64,000 nt of DNA, taken from Palsa-661 sp035535015. Lineage in GTDB: Bacteria; Actinomycetota; Acidimicrobiia; Acidimicrobiales; UBA8190. The stretch spans positions 36,500 through 100,499 of the forward strand of contig DATLQU010000066.1 in assembly GCA_035535015.1 (NCBI GenBank), written 5' to 3'. Below are positions 54,651-63,482 of this stretch, piece after piece. How positions within the stretch are numbered: the stretch's first letter is position 1; every line of letters begins with the position of its first letter. The notes under the pieces were generated by a model. That model ran no database searches. It was not told the DNA's origin and was given only the letters and a program-made list of their open reading frames with translations. The translations under genes and the position numbers were made by a program.

Positions 54651-54727
54651 GCCGGCCGTACCGGCCGCGACAACCTCCCGGTAGCCTCTGCGGCGACGAC
54701 GTGTAATTCCCCCGCGGGCGGGGAAGG

Positions 54728-56011
54728 ATGACACGGGGTACCACCATGGCCGATCTGATGACCACAGCGCAACGCACTGATCTCCTGGGCAGTCGCTTCC
54801 GCGATGTCCGGCAGACGACCGAGGTGCTCGCCACGCCCCTCACCCCCGAGGACCAGACGGTCCAGTCCATGCCCGACGTGAGTCCCACCAAGTGGCACCG
54901 GGCCCACACCTCCTGGTTCTTCGAGACCTTCCTGCTCGAGCCCCGGCTGGCCGGCTACCGGTCCTTCCATCCCGCCTTCGGCTATCTCTTCAACTCCTAT
55001 TACGAAGGGGTGGGGGCGCGCTATCCCCGTCCCCGGCGCGGGGTGGTCTCGCGACCCGGGGTGGCGGAGGTGGCGAAATACCGGGACCACGTCGATGAGG
55101 CCATGGCCGGTCTGTTGACTGGGGGGGCGCTGACCACGGCCGACGCCGATCTGGTCGAACTCGGCCTGCACCACGAGCAACAGCACCAGGAACTGCTGCT
55201 CATGGACATCAAGCACGTCCTCTCCTGCAATCCGATGCAGCCGGCCTACGCCACGGTCACCGTGGCCGAACCGTCGGCCCAGGCGCCGGTGCACTTCATC
55301 GAGCACGAGGGTGGCCTGGTCGACACCGGCCACGGCGGGGAGGGTTTCGCCTTCGACAACGAGTCCCCGCGCCACGCCGTCCATCTCGAACCCTTCGCCC
55401 TGGCCGGCCGGGCCGTCACCTGCGGCGAGTGGATGGCCTTCATGGCCGACGGCGGCTACGAACGGCCCGACCTCTGGCTCTCCGACGGCTGGGCCACCTC
55501 GCAGTCCGAGGGATGGGACTGCCCTCTCTACTGGTTCCGGGTGGTCGACGACTGGTGGCTGTTCACCCTGGGCGGTCCGCAACTGGTCGACCCGTCCGAG
55601 CCCGTCTGCCATGTCAGTTACTACGAGGCCGACGCCTTCGCCCGCTGGTCGGGCGGCCGGCTGCCGACCGAGGCGGAATGGGAGACGGTGGCCGCCGGAT
55701 CGGCTGGCAACGTGGACGGGGCCAAGTTCCTGGACACCTCTGTCCTTCACCCCCGGCCCACCGGCAGCACCGAGTCGATGTTCGGCGACGTCTGGCAGTG
55801 GACCTCGAGCGCCTACAGCCCCTATCCGGGCTTCCAGCCGGCCGCCGGTGCCGTCGGTGAGTACAACGGCAAGTTCATGGTCAACCAGTACGTGCTGCGC
55901 GGGGGATGCTGCGTCACCTCGGCCGACCATGTCCGGCCCACCTACCGGAACTTCTTCCCGCCGTCGGCCCGGTGGGCCTTCTCCGGCCTCCGGCTGGCCC
56001 ACGACGGCTGA
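54728..56011 (+). CDS. egtB: Ergothioneine biosynthesis protein EgtB
   Basis: Non-haem iron sulfoxide synthase that joins trimethylhistidine to a thiol donor. 427 residues from ATG 54728 (ATG 54746 is an alternative). N-terminal DinB-like domain supplies iron ligands: WHRAHTSWF near 56-64 and HHEQQHQE (148-155). The C-terminal formylglycine-generating/sulfatase-type domain has PTEAEWE, FGDVWQWTSSAYSPYPGF and VLRGGCCVTSADHVRPTYRN split over the end. It is paired with egtD; TAGCCT at 54682-54687 may drive both. Confidence 0.94.
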   Translation: MTRGTTMADLMTTAQRTDLLGSRFRDVRQTTEVLATPLTPEDQTVQSMPDVSPTKWHRAHTSWFFETFLLEPRLAGYRSFHPAFGYLFNSYYEGVGARYPRPRRGVVSRPGVAEVAKYRDHVDEAMAGLLTGGALTTADADLVELGLHHEQQHQELLLMDIKHVLSCNPMQPAYATVTVAEPSAQAPVHFIEHEGGLVDTGHGGEGFAFDNESPRHAVHLEPFALAGRAVTCGEWMAFMADGGYERPDLWLSDGWATSQSEGWDCPLYWFRVVDDWWLFTLGGPQLVDPSEPVCHVSYYEADAFARWSGGRLPTEAEWETVAAGSAGNVDGAKFLDTSVLHPRPTGSTESMFGDVWQWTSSAYSPYPGFQPAAGAVGEYNGKFMVNQYVLRGGCCVTSADHVRPTYRNFFPPSARWAFSGLRLAHDG

Positions 56012-56073
56012 TCGCGCCGAGCGCCGACCCCCACCCCGCTTGCTGAGACCGCTACCGCCGAGGCCGATCCGCC

Positions 56074-57057
56074 ATGACGAGCACCGCCACTCCCTCGATC
56101 GAGGTCCACCTGACGGCATCGGATCTGCGCCGGGCCCTCGAGAACGACGTCCGGATCGGGCTCTCGGCCGAGGACAAGTGGCTGCCCCCCGTCTGGTTCT
56201 ACGACGACCGGGGCAGTGCGCTGTTCGACCAGATCACCCGGTTGGAGGAGTACTACCCGACCCGGGCCGAGCGCGGCCTGCTCGAGGCCCACGCCGCCGA
56301 GATCGCCACCCGGTCGGGGGCCGACACGCTGGTCGAGTTGGGCGCCGGCACCTGTGACAAGTCACGCGTCCTGCTCGACGCCTTCGTGGCCGCCGGCAGC
56401 CTCCGGCGCTACGTGCCGCTCGACGTCAGCGACGGCACCCTGTGGACGGCGGCCCACGCCCTGGTGGAGGACTACCCGGGACTCGACGTGCACGCCGTGG
56501 TGGGGGACTTCGACCGCCATATCGGGTTGATCCCGGCCGTCGGACGGCGGATGGTGGCCTTCCTGGGCAGCACCATCGGCAACTTCGCCCCCGAGCATCG
56601 GCGCCGCTTCCTCTTCGACCTGGACTGCATGATGGTCCACGGCGACAGCTTCCTGCTCGGCACCGACCTGATCAAAGACGAGAAGAAACTGGTGGCCGCC
56701 TACGACGACGCCGCGGGGGTGACGGCCGAGTTCAATCGCAACGTCCTGCAGGTGCTCAACCGCGAACTGCACGCCGACTTCCGGCCCGAGCGCTTCCAGC
56801 ACGTGGCGTTGTGGAACGAGGAGGACCACCGGATCGAGATGCGGCTGCGCTCGCTCGATGACCAGCAGATCCGGATCGCCGATCTCGGTCTCACCGTCTG
56901 CTTCAATGCCGGCGAGGATCTGCTCACCGAGATCAGCAGCAAGTTCACCCGGCAGAGCGTGGAGTCCGAGCTCTTCCAGGCCGGCTTCGTCGTGGACGCC
57001 ATGTGGGAAGCCCCCGAGGGGGAGTTCCTGCTCACCCTGGCCAACCCCTACTGCTGA
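56074..57057 (+). CDS. egtD: L-histidine N-alpha-methyltransferase EgtD
   Basis: SAM-dependent enzyme producing hercynine (trimethylhistidine), the first step of ergothioneine synthesis. 327 residues: WFYDDRGSALFDQITRLEEY and YPTRAERGLL, the SAM loop VELGAGTCDKSRVLLDA, FLGSTIGNFAPEHR, and FNRNVLQVLNRELHADF. It lies 62 bases after egtB. EgtA, EgtC and EgtE are not adjacent, so this organism either has them elsewhere or uses a shortened route. Confidence 0.95.
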   Translation: MTSTATPSIEVHLTASDLRRALENDVRIGLSAEDKWLPPVWFYDDRGSALFDQITRLEEYYPTRAERGLLEAHAAEIATRSGADTLVELGAGTCDKSRVLLDAFVAAGSLRRYVPLDVSDGTLWTAAHALVEDYPGLDVHAVVGDFDRHIGLIPAVGRRMVAFLGSTIGNFAPEHRRRFLFDLDCMMVHGDSFLLGTDLIKDEKKLVAAYDDAAGVTAEFNRNVLQVLNRELHADFRPERFQHVALWNEEDHRIEMRLRSLDDQQIRIADLGLTVCFNAGEDLLTEISSKFTRQSVESELFQAGFVVDAMWEAPEGEFLLTLANPYC

Positions 57058-57087
57058 TTCGGGGCCTTCGGCCGGAGCGGTGCCGCG

Positions 57088-58488
57088 TCAGATCCGGCGC
57101 CAGGCTTCCGAGAGGACGTGGCCGAGGACCTCGACGATGAAGTCGATCTCGGTCTGGCCGCAGATGAGCGGGGGCGAGAGCTGGACGACGGGGTCACCGC
57201 GGTCGTCGGCCCGGCAGATGAGGCCGGCGTCGAACAACGCGCCCGACAGGTAACCGCGCAGAAGTGCTTCGCCCCCGGCGTCGTCGAGGGTCTGGCGGCT
57301 GTCCTTGTCCTTCACCAGTTCGATGGCATAGAAAAAGCCGTCACCACGGATGTCGCCCACGATGGGGAGATCCCCGAGGCTGTCGAGGCCGGTCCGGAAG
57401 GCACCTTCAGTGGCGCGGACATGTCCCAGGATGTCGTCGGTCTCGAAGACGTCGAGGTTGGCCATGGCCACGGCACAGCTGACCGGATGGCCGGCGAAGG
57501 TGAAGCCGTGGGAGAAATTGGCGTCGCCGTGCTGGAAAGGTTCGGCCAGTCGGTCGCTGGCGATCATGGCCCCGAGGGGGGCGTAGCCACTGGTCAGGCC
57601 CTTGGCCACGGTGATGATGTCCGGTTGGTAGTCGTAGCGGATGGCCCCGAACCACTCGCCCAGCCGCCCGAAACCGCAGATCACCTCGTCGGAGACGAGG
57701 AGCACCCCGTGCCGGTCGCAGATCTGGCGGACCCGGGCGAAGTAGCCCGGCGGTGGGGGCAGGCAACCGCCGGCGTTCTGCATGGGCTCGAGGAAGACCG
57801 CGGCGACGGTGTCGGGCCCTTCGCGTTCGATGGCCCGGTCGATCTCGTCGGCCGCCCAGCGGCCGAAGGCCCCCAGATCGTCCGCGTGTTCCGGGGCCCG
57901 GTAGAAGTTCGTATTCGGCACTTTGACGGTGCCGGGCACCAGGGGCTCGAACGGTGTCTTGAGAGACGGGATCCCGGTGATGGAGAGTGCTCCCATGGTC
58001 GTGCCGTGATAGGAGATGTCCCGGCTGATGACCTTCGTCCGGTAGGGCTGGCCGATGGCCCGGAAGTACTGCCGGGCCAGCTTCCAGGCCGACTCCACCG
58101 CTTCGGAACCGCCGCTGGTGAAGAAGACCCGGTTCAGGTCCCCCGGCGTGAGCCCGGCGATGCGTTCGGCCAGCTCGATGGCCCGGGGATGGGCGTAGGT
58201 CCACAGCGGGAAGTAGGCCAGTTCGCTGGCCTGCTTGGAGGCCGCTTCGGCCAGCTCGGTCCGGCCGTGGCCGATCTGGCTGGTGAAGAGTCCGGCCAGG
58301 CCGTCGAGGTAACGCTTGCCGTGCTGGTCCCAGACGTAGGCGCCCTCGCCCCGGACGATCACAGGAACCTCGTGACCGCCGTCGAATCCGCCCATCCGGG
58401 TGAAGTGCATCCACAGGTGCCTCTGCGCCCGCGCGCTCAGCGTGTCCGCGCCTCCGGCGGTTTCGTTCCCTGCGTTCACGGCTGTCAC
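57088..58488 (-). CDS. Class III (omega-type) aminotransferase
   Basis: A 466-residue PLP enzyme of fold type I. HLWMHFTRMGGF, YLDGLAGLFTSQIGHGRTEL, FFTSGGSEAVESAWKLARQY, SDEVICGFGRLGEWF and the Schiff-base lysine in VAKGLTSGYAPLGA. The pattern is that of pyruvate-dependent amine or beta-alanine/putrescine transaminases; the amine donor is not predictable. Its start overlaps the oxidoreductase stop (ATGA), so the two form an operon. Confidence 0.92.
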   Translation of the reverse strand: MTAVNAGNETAGGADTLSARAQRHLWMHFTRMGGFDGGHEVPVIVRGEGAYVWDQHGKRYLDGLAGLFTSQIGHGRTELAEAASKQASELAYFPLWTYAHPRAIELAERIAGLTPGDLNRVFFTSGGSEAVESAWKLARQYFRAIGQPYRTKVISRDISYHGTTMGALSITGIPSLKTPFEPLVPGTVKVPNTNFYRAPEHADDLGAFGRWAADEIDRAIEREGPDTVAAVFLEPMQNAGGCLPPPPGYFARVRQICDRHGVLLVSDEVICGFGRLGEWFGAIRYDYQPDIITVAKGLTSGYAPLGAMIASDRLAEPFQHGDANFSHGFTFAGHPVSCAVAMANLDVFETDDILGHVRATEGAFRTGLDSLGDLPIVGDIRGDGFFYAIELVKDKDSRQTLDDAGGEALLRGYLSGALFDAGLICRADDRGDPVVQLSPPLICGQTEIDFIVEVLGHVLSEAWRRI

Positions 58489-59876
58489 TCCGTCATGTCG
58501 GCCAGCGCGTCCAGCATGCCGCGGTGGAAGGTGGGATAGGCGTAGATCATGTGCCGGAGACTTTCCGTCGGCACCTCGGCGTGGACGGCCAGGGTGAGCA
58601 GGCCCAGCACCTCGCCACCCATGGGGCCGACCGAGGTGGCGCCGACGAGAACGCCGCGCCCGGCGTCTTCGACCAGCTTGATGAAGCCGTGGTTGCCGAC
58701 CTTGTGGATCCAGCCCCGGGTGGAGGTCGGGGCCTGTCCGGTGCCCGTCCGGACGCGGAGCCCGGCGCGCCGGGCCGCCGCTTCGCCCAGACCGACCGAT
58801 CCGACCTCGGGATCGGTGAAGGTGACCCGGGGCAGAGCCCGGTAGTCGGCCGGAGTGACGGGCTCTCCGAGGATCTGCCGGACCACGATGTCGGCCTGGT
58901 ACATCGAGACGTGGGTGAAGGCCCCCCGGCCGGTGATGTCACCGATCGCCCAGACCCCGTCGCCGACCCGGAGGTGGTCGTCGGTGGGCAGGGCCCGTTC
59001 GCTCTCGTCGATGCCGATGCTGCCGGCGCCGATGGCGGCGAGGTCCACGTGCCGGCCGGTGGCCACCAGCAGCCGGTCGCCGGCGAGCCGGTCACCGCTG
59101 TCCAACGCCACCTCGAAGGCGCCGTGGCGGTGGCGGACGGCGGTCACTTTGGCCGAGGTGTGCACGGCGATGCCTTCGCGCCGGAAGATCTCGGCCAACA
59201 GCTCTCCGGCCTCCGGCTCTTCGGGGGGAAGCAGCCTTTCGGTGCCCTCGATGACGGTGACCGAGGCGCCGAAGCGGGAGAAGACCTGACCCAGCTCCAC
59301 CCCGATGGCGCCTCCGCCCATCACGAGCAGCCGTCCGGGCACCTCCTCGGTCTCGATGGCGTCTCTGTTCGTCCAGTAGGGCGTGCCGGCCAGGCCGTCG
59401 ACGGGCGGCACGAAGGCCTTGGTCCCGGTATTCACCACCACCCCCCGCCGGGCCTCGAAGGTCCGGTCGCCCACCACCACCCGGCGGGGCCCGTCGAGCC
59501 GGCCCCAGCCCCGGACGAAGCGGCCGCCTTTGCGCTCGAAGCGCTCGACGGCCACCGTGTCGTCCCAGTGGTCGGTGGCCTCGTTGCGGATCCGACCGGC
59601 CACCGGGGCCCAGTCGGCCTCGATGGTCGACGATCCGGCCATCCCCGGGATCCGCCGGCCCTCGACCAGCAGGTCCGCCGCCCTGATCATCATCTTCGAG
59701 GGCACGCAGCCCCAGTAGGGGCACTCGCCACCCACCAGCTTGCCGTCGATTCCCACGACCTCGAGACCGGCCACGGCCAGCCGTTCGGCGACGTCTTCTC
59801 CGCCCGGGCCCATCCCCAGGACGATCACGTCGACGACGTCGACGCTGCCGCTGCCGCCGGAAGAGGTGGCCGTCAT
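58485..59876 (-). CDS. FAD-dependent pyridine nucleotide-disulfide oxidoreductase
   Basis: About 463 residues from ATG 59876: VIVLGMGPGGEDVAERL (FAD), the redox pair in GGECPYWGCVPSKMM (C-x4-C), second Rossmann motif MGGGAIGVELGQVF, the FAD segment GVWAIGDITGRGAFTHV, and a dimerisation domain with MIYAYPTFHRGMLDAL. It belongs with lipoamide dehydrogenase/mercuric reductase-like proteins; the disulfide substrate is unknown. The frame is open to 60068, but that part is unlikely to be translated. Coupled to the aminotransferase. Confidence 0.9.
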   Translation of the reverse strand: MTATSSGGSGSVDVVDVIVLGMGPGGEDVAERLAVAGLEVVGIDGKLVGGECPYWGCVPSKMMIRAADLLVEGRRIPGMAGSSTIEADWAPVAGRIRNEATDHWDDTVAVERFERKGGRFVRGWGRLDGPRRVVVGDRTFEARRGVVVNTGTKAFVPPVDGLAGTPYWTNRDAIETEEVPGRLLVMGGGAIGVELGQVFSRFGASVTVIEGTERLLPPEEPEAGELLAEIFRREGIAVHTSAKVTAVRHRHGAFEVALDSGDRLAGDRLLVATGRHVDLAAIGAGSIGIDESERALPTDDHLRVGDGVWAIGDITGRGAFTHVSMYQADIVVRQILGEPVTPADYRALPRVTFTDPEVGSVGLGEAAARRAGLRVRTGTGQAPTSTRGWIHKVGNHGFIKLVEDAGRGVLVGATSVGPMGGEVLGLLTLAVHAEVPTESLRHMIYAYPTFHRGMLDALADMTE

Positions 59877-59910
59877 GCCGTCAGCCTGCCACGTCACCCC
59901 CTCATCAACC

Positions 59911-59938
59911 GGCGACGTCAAACCGGCGACGTCAAACC
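59911..59938 (+). repeat. 14-bp tandem repeat, two copies
   Basis: GGCGACGTCAAACC is present twice in direct tandem just upstream of the oxidoreductase gene start. Confidence 0.8.
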
Positions 59939-60079
59939 GGCGCAGACGCCCTGCTCTCGAGGCGAGGGCGGTGATGGGCGTCACCGTCGTGTCGGGGGCG
60001 GTCTCGGCGGAGCGGCCGGCGGCGGCGTTCCATTCGAAGGCCATGGCCTCGAATTCCGACGAGAGCACGGGCGTGGAGG

Positions 60080-60396
60080 ACCGGTGAAGCCGTCAGCCTG
60101 GCTCTGCGCGATGCGCTGTTCGAGCAGGCCGCGACATCTCGCGTCCGGACGTCCTCGCCGAATTGGCCCGTGACCACGGCATCGTCGATGTCGACGCCCG
60201 AGACGATCAGAGCCTCCTCGACCAGTGGCACGAGGGGGAGCGTCGCGGTGTCAGGGGATTGCCGCACTTCTTTTCCGGCGACGACCTCGATGTCTTTTGT
60301 CCATCGCTCGACATCGCCAAGGAGGCCGAGGGCCACCTGCATCTCCGGCGCAATGTCGAGAGGCTCGACGCCTTCCTCGGTGCCTGCCTCGGCTAG
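60080..60396 (+). pseudogene. DsbA-family (2-hydroxychromene-2-carboxylate isomerase-like) remnant
   Basis: The C-terminal part of a thioredoxin-fold DsbA-family protein is recognisable in two frames: GEAVSLALRDALFEQ in one, then RDISRPDVLAELARDHGIVD and RGLPHFFSGDDLDVFCPSLD, ending LDAFLGACLG, in another. A single missing G between FEQ and RDIS would restore one frame. The N-terminal half with the CxxC/substrate region is not found upstream. The gene is therefore truncated and frameshifted. Confidence 0.65.
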
Positions 60397-60478
60397 GGAT
60401 CGTCCTATCGGGCTGCGGCCTCCAGGACGAGCACGGCGCGACTGCGGCCGGAGTCTCCGTGACCGTGACGCTTTTCGG

Positions 60479-60524
60479 TGGTCGGGACCGGCGTCGATCC
60501 GGTGACCTCACGCTTTCAGGCGGG
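60479..60524 (-). repeat. Degenerate tRNA-Phe 3' half (possible attachment site)
   Basis: On the minus strand, anticodon region CCGCCTGAAA (one A short of the usual loop), variable GAGGTC, T stem ACCGG/CCGGT with loop ATCGACG, acceptor strand CCCGACC and discriminator A. No matching 5' half follows. Base composition falls beyond this point, so it may mark the left edge of an integrated region. Confidence 0.5.
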
Positions 60525-61159
60525 CTGCAGAGGTTGTTTGTAAGGAGATGTAGCGAGGTTCGTTTTGGAGAACTCGCTGTTCAAGGGCCACTTCTGGACT
60601 ACGGCTGTTGACCGTTCGATCCCACTCCAGACCGAGAATCCCCGCTCGGTGGGGCACGGGTGGGGCACGAAACCAATTGTGACTGGCCCCGTTGTTGGTG
60701 GGTGGGTCGTTGGTCGGCAACGACGTCTCCGCATCCTCGCTCAGATTCAGCAAGTGCGCACAGTCCCGGTAACCATCTTGCGGGCCGCATTTATAGAAGT
60801 TCGTCGTTGTGTCGTTGAACCCTTGACCGCAAACATCAACGTCGCTGACGCACTGACTGCGATCTCAACAGGCAACTCAGTTGTTGGCAACCAGTCACGG
60901 TTTGGCCCGCATGGAAGCCATGAGAGCCGGAGTGTCCCGCGCAACTCGACAATTCGGTCCCCGTGGCCTCGTTGACACCCCATACGTCTGCCCACACGTC
61001 GGTTGGCGATAGGTACAAATTGGCTCAAGTTGGACAAGCTAAGTTGCCAAATCTCCTGCCAGAACCTCCTTCAAGGACCGGCCACCTCGAGGGCACGCCT
61101 GCGCGGAGGGCGGGTCCCAGTTCGAGAGAACCGGCTGAATGCACGCGGCCATTATCCAC
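60525..61159. other. Lower-GC intergenic region
   Basis: About 640 bases of mixed composition. Several open frames of 60-136 codons occur on both strands but none has a ribosome site with family-like sequence or biased codons. No repeat or terminator is obvious. Confidence 0.4.
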
Positions 61160-62230
61160 CTAACAACTGCTATTACAGTCGAGTTCTGTGGTGGCGCCGA
61201 TCTCGTCAATTCGAACGTTCGCTCCGGTTGAGCTTGTCGCCCATTCGTCATAGACCATGTAGTTCACATCGGGTTGGGCGTCATTTACCATCGATGCCGA
61301 GCCGTACCCCATGATTTGTTTACCCCTGCTTACGTAGCTCGTACAATTTGATGACGGATATATATTCGGACATGCGACTTCTCCGGTCACATAGTCCGTG
61401 TTCAGATTGTCCTTTTCATTGAAGGTGCCCCAGGAGAAGGTAAGGTCATTGCCATTGTAATCGTCCTCGGTCATTGAAGGATTTTCCAGGAAGGGACGAT
61501 CTCCGGCATCGCACGAGCACCACCCCTGAATGCCAGTTGAGGGTGGAGTCGTTTGGCCCGTAACTTGCGCCATTTGCAACAACATCGTGGGCAGGTTGGT
61601 TACGCTTAGGCCGTTAGACGCTAGGGGCGCGATCCACAGCGTCGAGTCTGTACTCAGACTTCCTGTCCCCCACTCCTCACTGAACAGAAGGTAAAGAGTG
61701 CCCGTAGAGTCGGTAAAGATTGACGGATCCAAGAACCCATGACCGGCGACACTGCTGCAGAATGGTTTCTGGTGTACTGACGTGAAATGCGCGCCCAGAA
61801 TCGGCGCAGTGGCCCAACCAATGCAGTTAGATTGTCCCGGCTCGTTGGCCCCGTAGAATTCGCTATACGCCATTACCCAATTGCTTCCGATTTGTCGTAC
61901 GGAGGGGGCCCAGACCTGCTTCGCGTTGTAACCCGACCAGGTGGGCAGCGTTGCGAGCGCCTCGGTAACCGACGTAGGCGAACTGCCGGGAAGAGTCACG
62001 CCATACTCAGGGATGTTGGTTGTCTGACTGTTGCATTCGTGGGTAAGGCACGTTGAGCCCCCGTAAACTTCCGCGGCGCTCAAATATTGCACCATGGCTG
62101 GGTCCGCTATGTCGTAATGAGGATGGGGGGCAGTGACCGAGCTCGGTGGAACTAGGCACGCAGAAGCTACAAGGGCGAGAGCCGCAAGTATGGTCACCGG
62201 ACCACCGCGTGAGAGCCCCCGCCTACTCAT
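61160..62230 (-). CDS. Secreted five-bladed beta-propeller lipoprotein (GH43-like)
   Basis: About 356 residues from ATG 62230 with GGGAG upstream. Signal peptide and lipobox LVASAC place it outside the membrane. The mature part has propeller-type segments: VWAPSVRQIGSNWVMAYSEF, SNCIGWATA, FLDPSIFTDSTGTLYLLFSE, LWIAPLASNG and RPFLENPSMTED. WAPS, DPSIF-D-G and ENPSM recall glycoside hydrolase 43-type folds that act on arabinan/xylan, but the catalytic triad cannot be confirmed. Many Cys residues suggest disulfides. Lower GC than most of the window. Confidence 0.72.
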   Translation of the reverse strand: MSRRGLSRGGPVTILAALALVASACLVPPSSVTAPHPHYDIADPAMVQYLSAAEVYGGSTCLTHECNSQTTNIPEYGVTLPGSSPTSVTEALATLPTWSGYNAKQVWAPSVRQIGSNWVMAYSEFYGANEPGQSNCIGWATAPILGAHFTSVHQKPFCSSVAGHGFLDPSIFTDSTGTLYLLFSEEWGTGSLSTDSTLWIAPLASNGLSVTNLPTMLLQMAQVTGQTTPPSTGIQGWCSCDAGDRPFLENPSMTEDDYNGNDLTFSWGTFNEKDNLNTDYVTGEVACPNIYPSSNCTSYVSRGKQIMGYGSASMVNDAQPDVNYMVYDEWATSSTGANVRIDEIGATTELDCNSSC

Positions 62231-62856
62231 GATGCGCTCCCAGTCAATGACGGCGAGCAAACAGGCACCTCCGGACCAGATGGTTGAAAACTGGGCAATT
62301 GAGAAGTGACTTGCGCCAGCGAGATGGTCGTCGGGATCTGAGATGGCTGAGTTGAAGTACGTGTCGCCGTCTGAGTAGCCGGGTCATAGTTAAAGAGACC
62401 TCTTGTGCCTCCGACTGCACACGACGTTTCGCCAGTCGTTCCTTCTGACCAGAAGACGAGATAAGTGTCACCGACCACCACCGCTACGTCACCCGGTTGC
62501 CCCTGGGGCAATTCTGGCTCCGGTTCGAGTCTCGGGATCACCCCTTCAAGGAGGTGGTCTACGGCCACCGGTGCAACGAGTCCACCGTTGGACGGGTCTT
62601 GAAAGAAGGGCTTTACAGTGCCCACAAACACTGCCTGAGCGTCGTTAGCGAGCCCAGCGATAGTATCGTAACTGGGATTGTACTGACCGGGAGTGGTCGT
62701 GCTCGTTGAATCAGGCACCGTTGTACTCGTCGGTGTCGATGTCAACCCGCCCTGACTACCCGCATCTGGGAGACTTGATCCGCAAGAGGCAACCATCAGA
62801 GTGAGAATTACAAACCCCGATATCAGGCCAATTGAAGAAACTCTGCCATAGTGCAT
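62227..62856 (-). CDS. Lipoprotein with Ser/Thr-rich linker
   Basis: A 209-residue exported protein: lipobox LMVASC with Cys near 25, then a Ser/Thr/Pro linker (TSTPTSTTVPDSTSTTTPG), and a domain with NDAQAVFVGTVKPFF, VDHLLEGVIPRLEPEP and GDTYLVFW that looks like a small beta-barrel. AAGGAGCC precedes the ATG. The stop overlaps the propeller gene start (ATGA), so both are made together. No family recognised. Confidence 0.7.
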   Translation of the reverse strand: MHYGRVSSIGLISGFVILTLMVASCGSSLPDAGSQGGLTSTPTSTTVPDSTSTTTPGQYNPSYDTIAGLANDAQAVFVGTVKPFFQDPSNGGLVAPVAVDHLLEGVIPRLEPEPELPQGQPGDVAVVVGDTYLVFWSEGTTGETSCAVGGTRGLFNYDPATQTATRTSTQPSQIPTTISLAQVTSQLPSFQPSGPEVPVCSPSLTGSAS

Positions 62857-63303
62857 CGTGAGGCTCCTTGCGCCTTGTCGATTGTAAGACTGGCACGGCC
62901 TTTCTCAAAGGTCCATGGATGTTCGGCGATTGGGAAAGGGTGCTGGCTCTGGATTTATACGGTGGCAACCACGCCGAACAAGCCAGACTTCAAATTCGAT
63001 CAAACTCAATGTTTAGATGCCATTCTGCCAGAGCCTCAGATGGGCGAAATCTTGTCGGTTGAAGAAGACGCCAGGATCACTTGCCTGCGGTCCTTTCCTT
63101 CGAGGGAGTTCCTCCTCGATCTTCGTAGAGGGAGTTCTCACACACCCAGCCCGGACCATGACCCCTCGGGTCCTGCTGCCTTGCGATTCTTCTGACCTGG
63201 TGGGCGTCCCCGCTAACACCCTGGATCGGTATGGCAAAAAAGCCGATCTCCGTCTCCGGAACCTGGAAGTGTTCTGCTGGTCAACGTCAGAGCTGAGAGC
63301 CAA
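62857..63303. other. Non-coding or decayed stretch before the insertion element
   Basis: About 450 bases with no convincing gene; short frames on both strands have neither bias nor recognised motifs. It lies between the lipoprotein operon and a gene fragment cut by the IS end. Confidence 0.4.
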
Positions 63304-63482
63304 CTATTCGACTCCCACATCCGGGCGATGGTCATCACCCCCAAGGACAGATGTGGCCTCGCAGATCGCAGCCCGGACACCGGTGGGCACCATGACTCCG
63401 AACTGGTCATGCGTGGCCCGACGCCAATGGGCGAACAGATCCTTGGCCATTGACCTTGTGATGACACCATCAGGTCGGAATA
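63304..63482 (-). pseudogene. 3' fragment of an unknown gene cut by the IS element
   Basis: A 59-codon minus-strand frame ends at TAG 63304 and reads FRPDGVITRSMAKDLFAHWR, RATHDQFGVMVPTGVRAAIC, then EATSVLGGDDHRPDVGVE. Its upstream side runs straight into the inferred IS end at 63483, so the rest of the gene was displaced. I do not recognise the family. Confidence 0.5.

Noticed and set aside
52931..56119. 1062-codon minus-strand frame
   Set aside because: Antisense shadow of purM, pyrE and egtB with low-complexity composition.
60565..60975. 136-codon plus-strand frame in the low-GC region
   Set aside because: Composition looks random and no motif is seen; the preceding AAGGAG is not spaced to a credible start.
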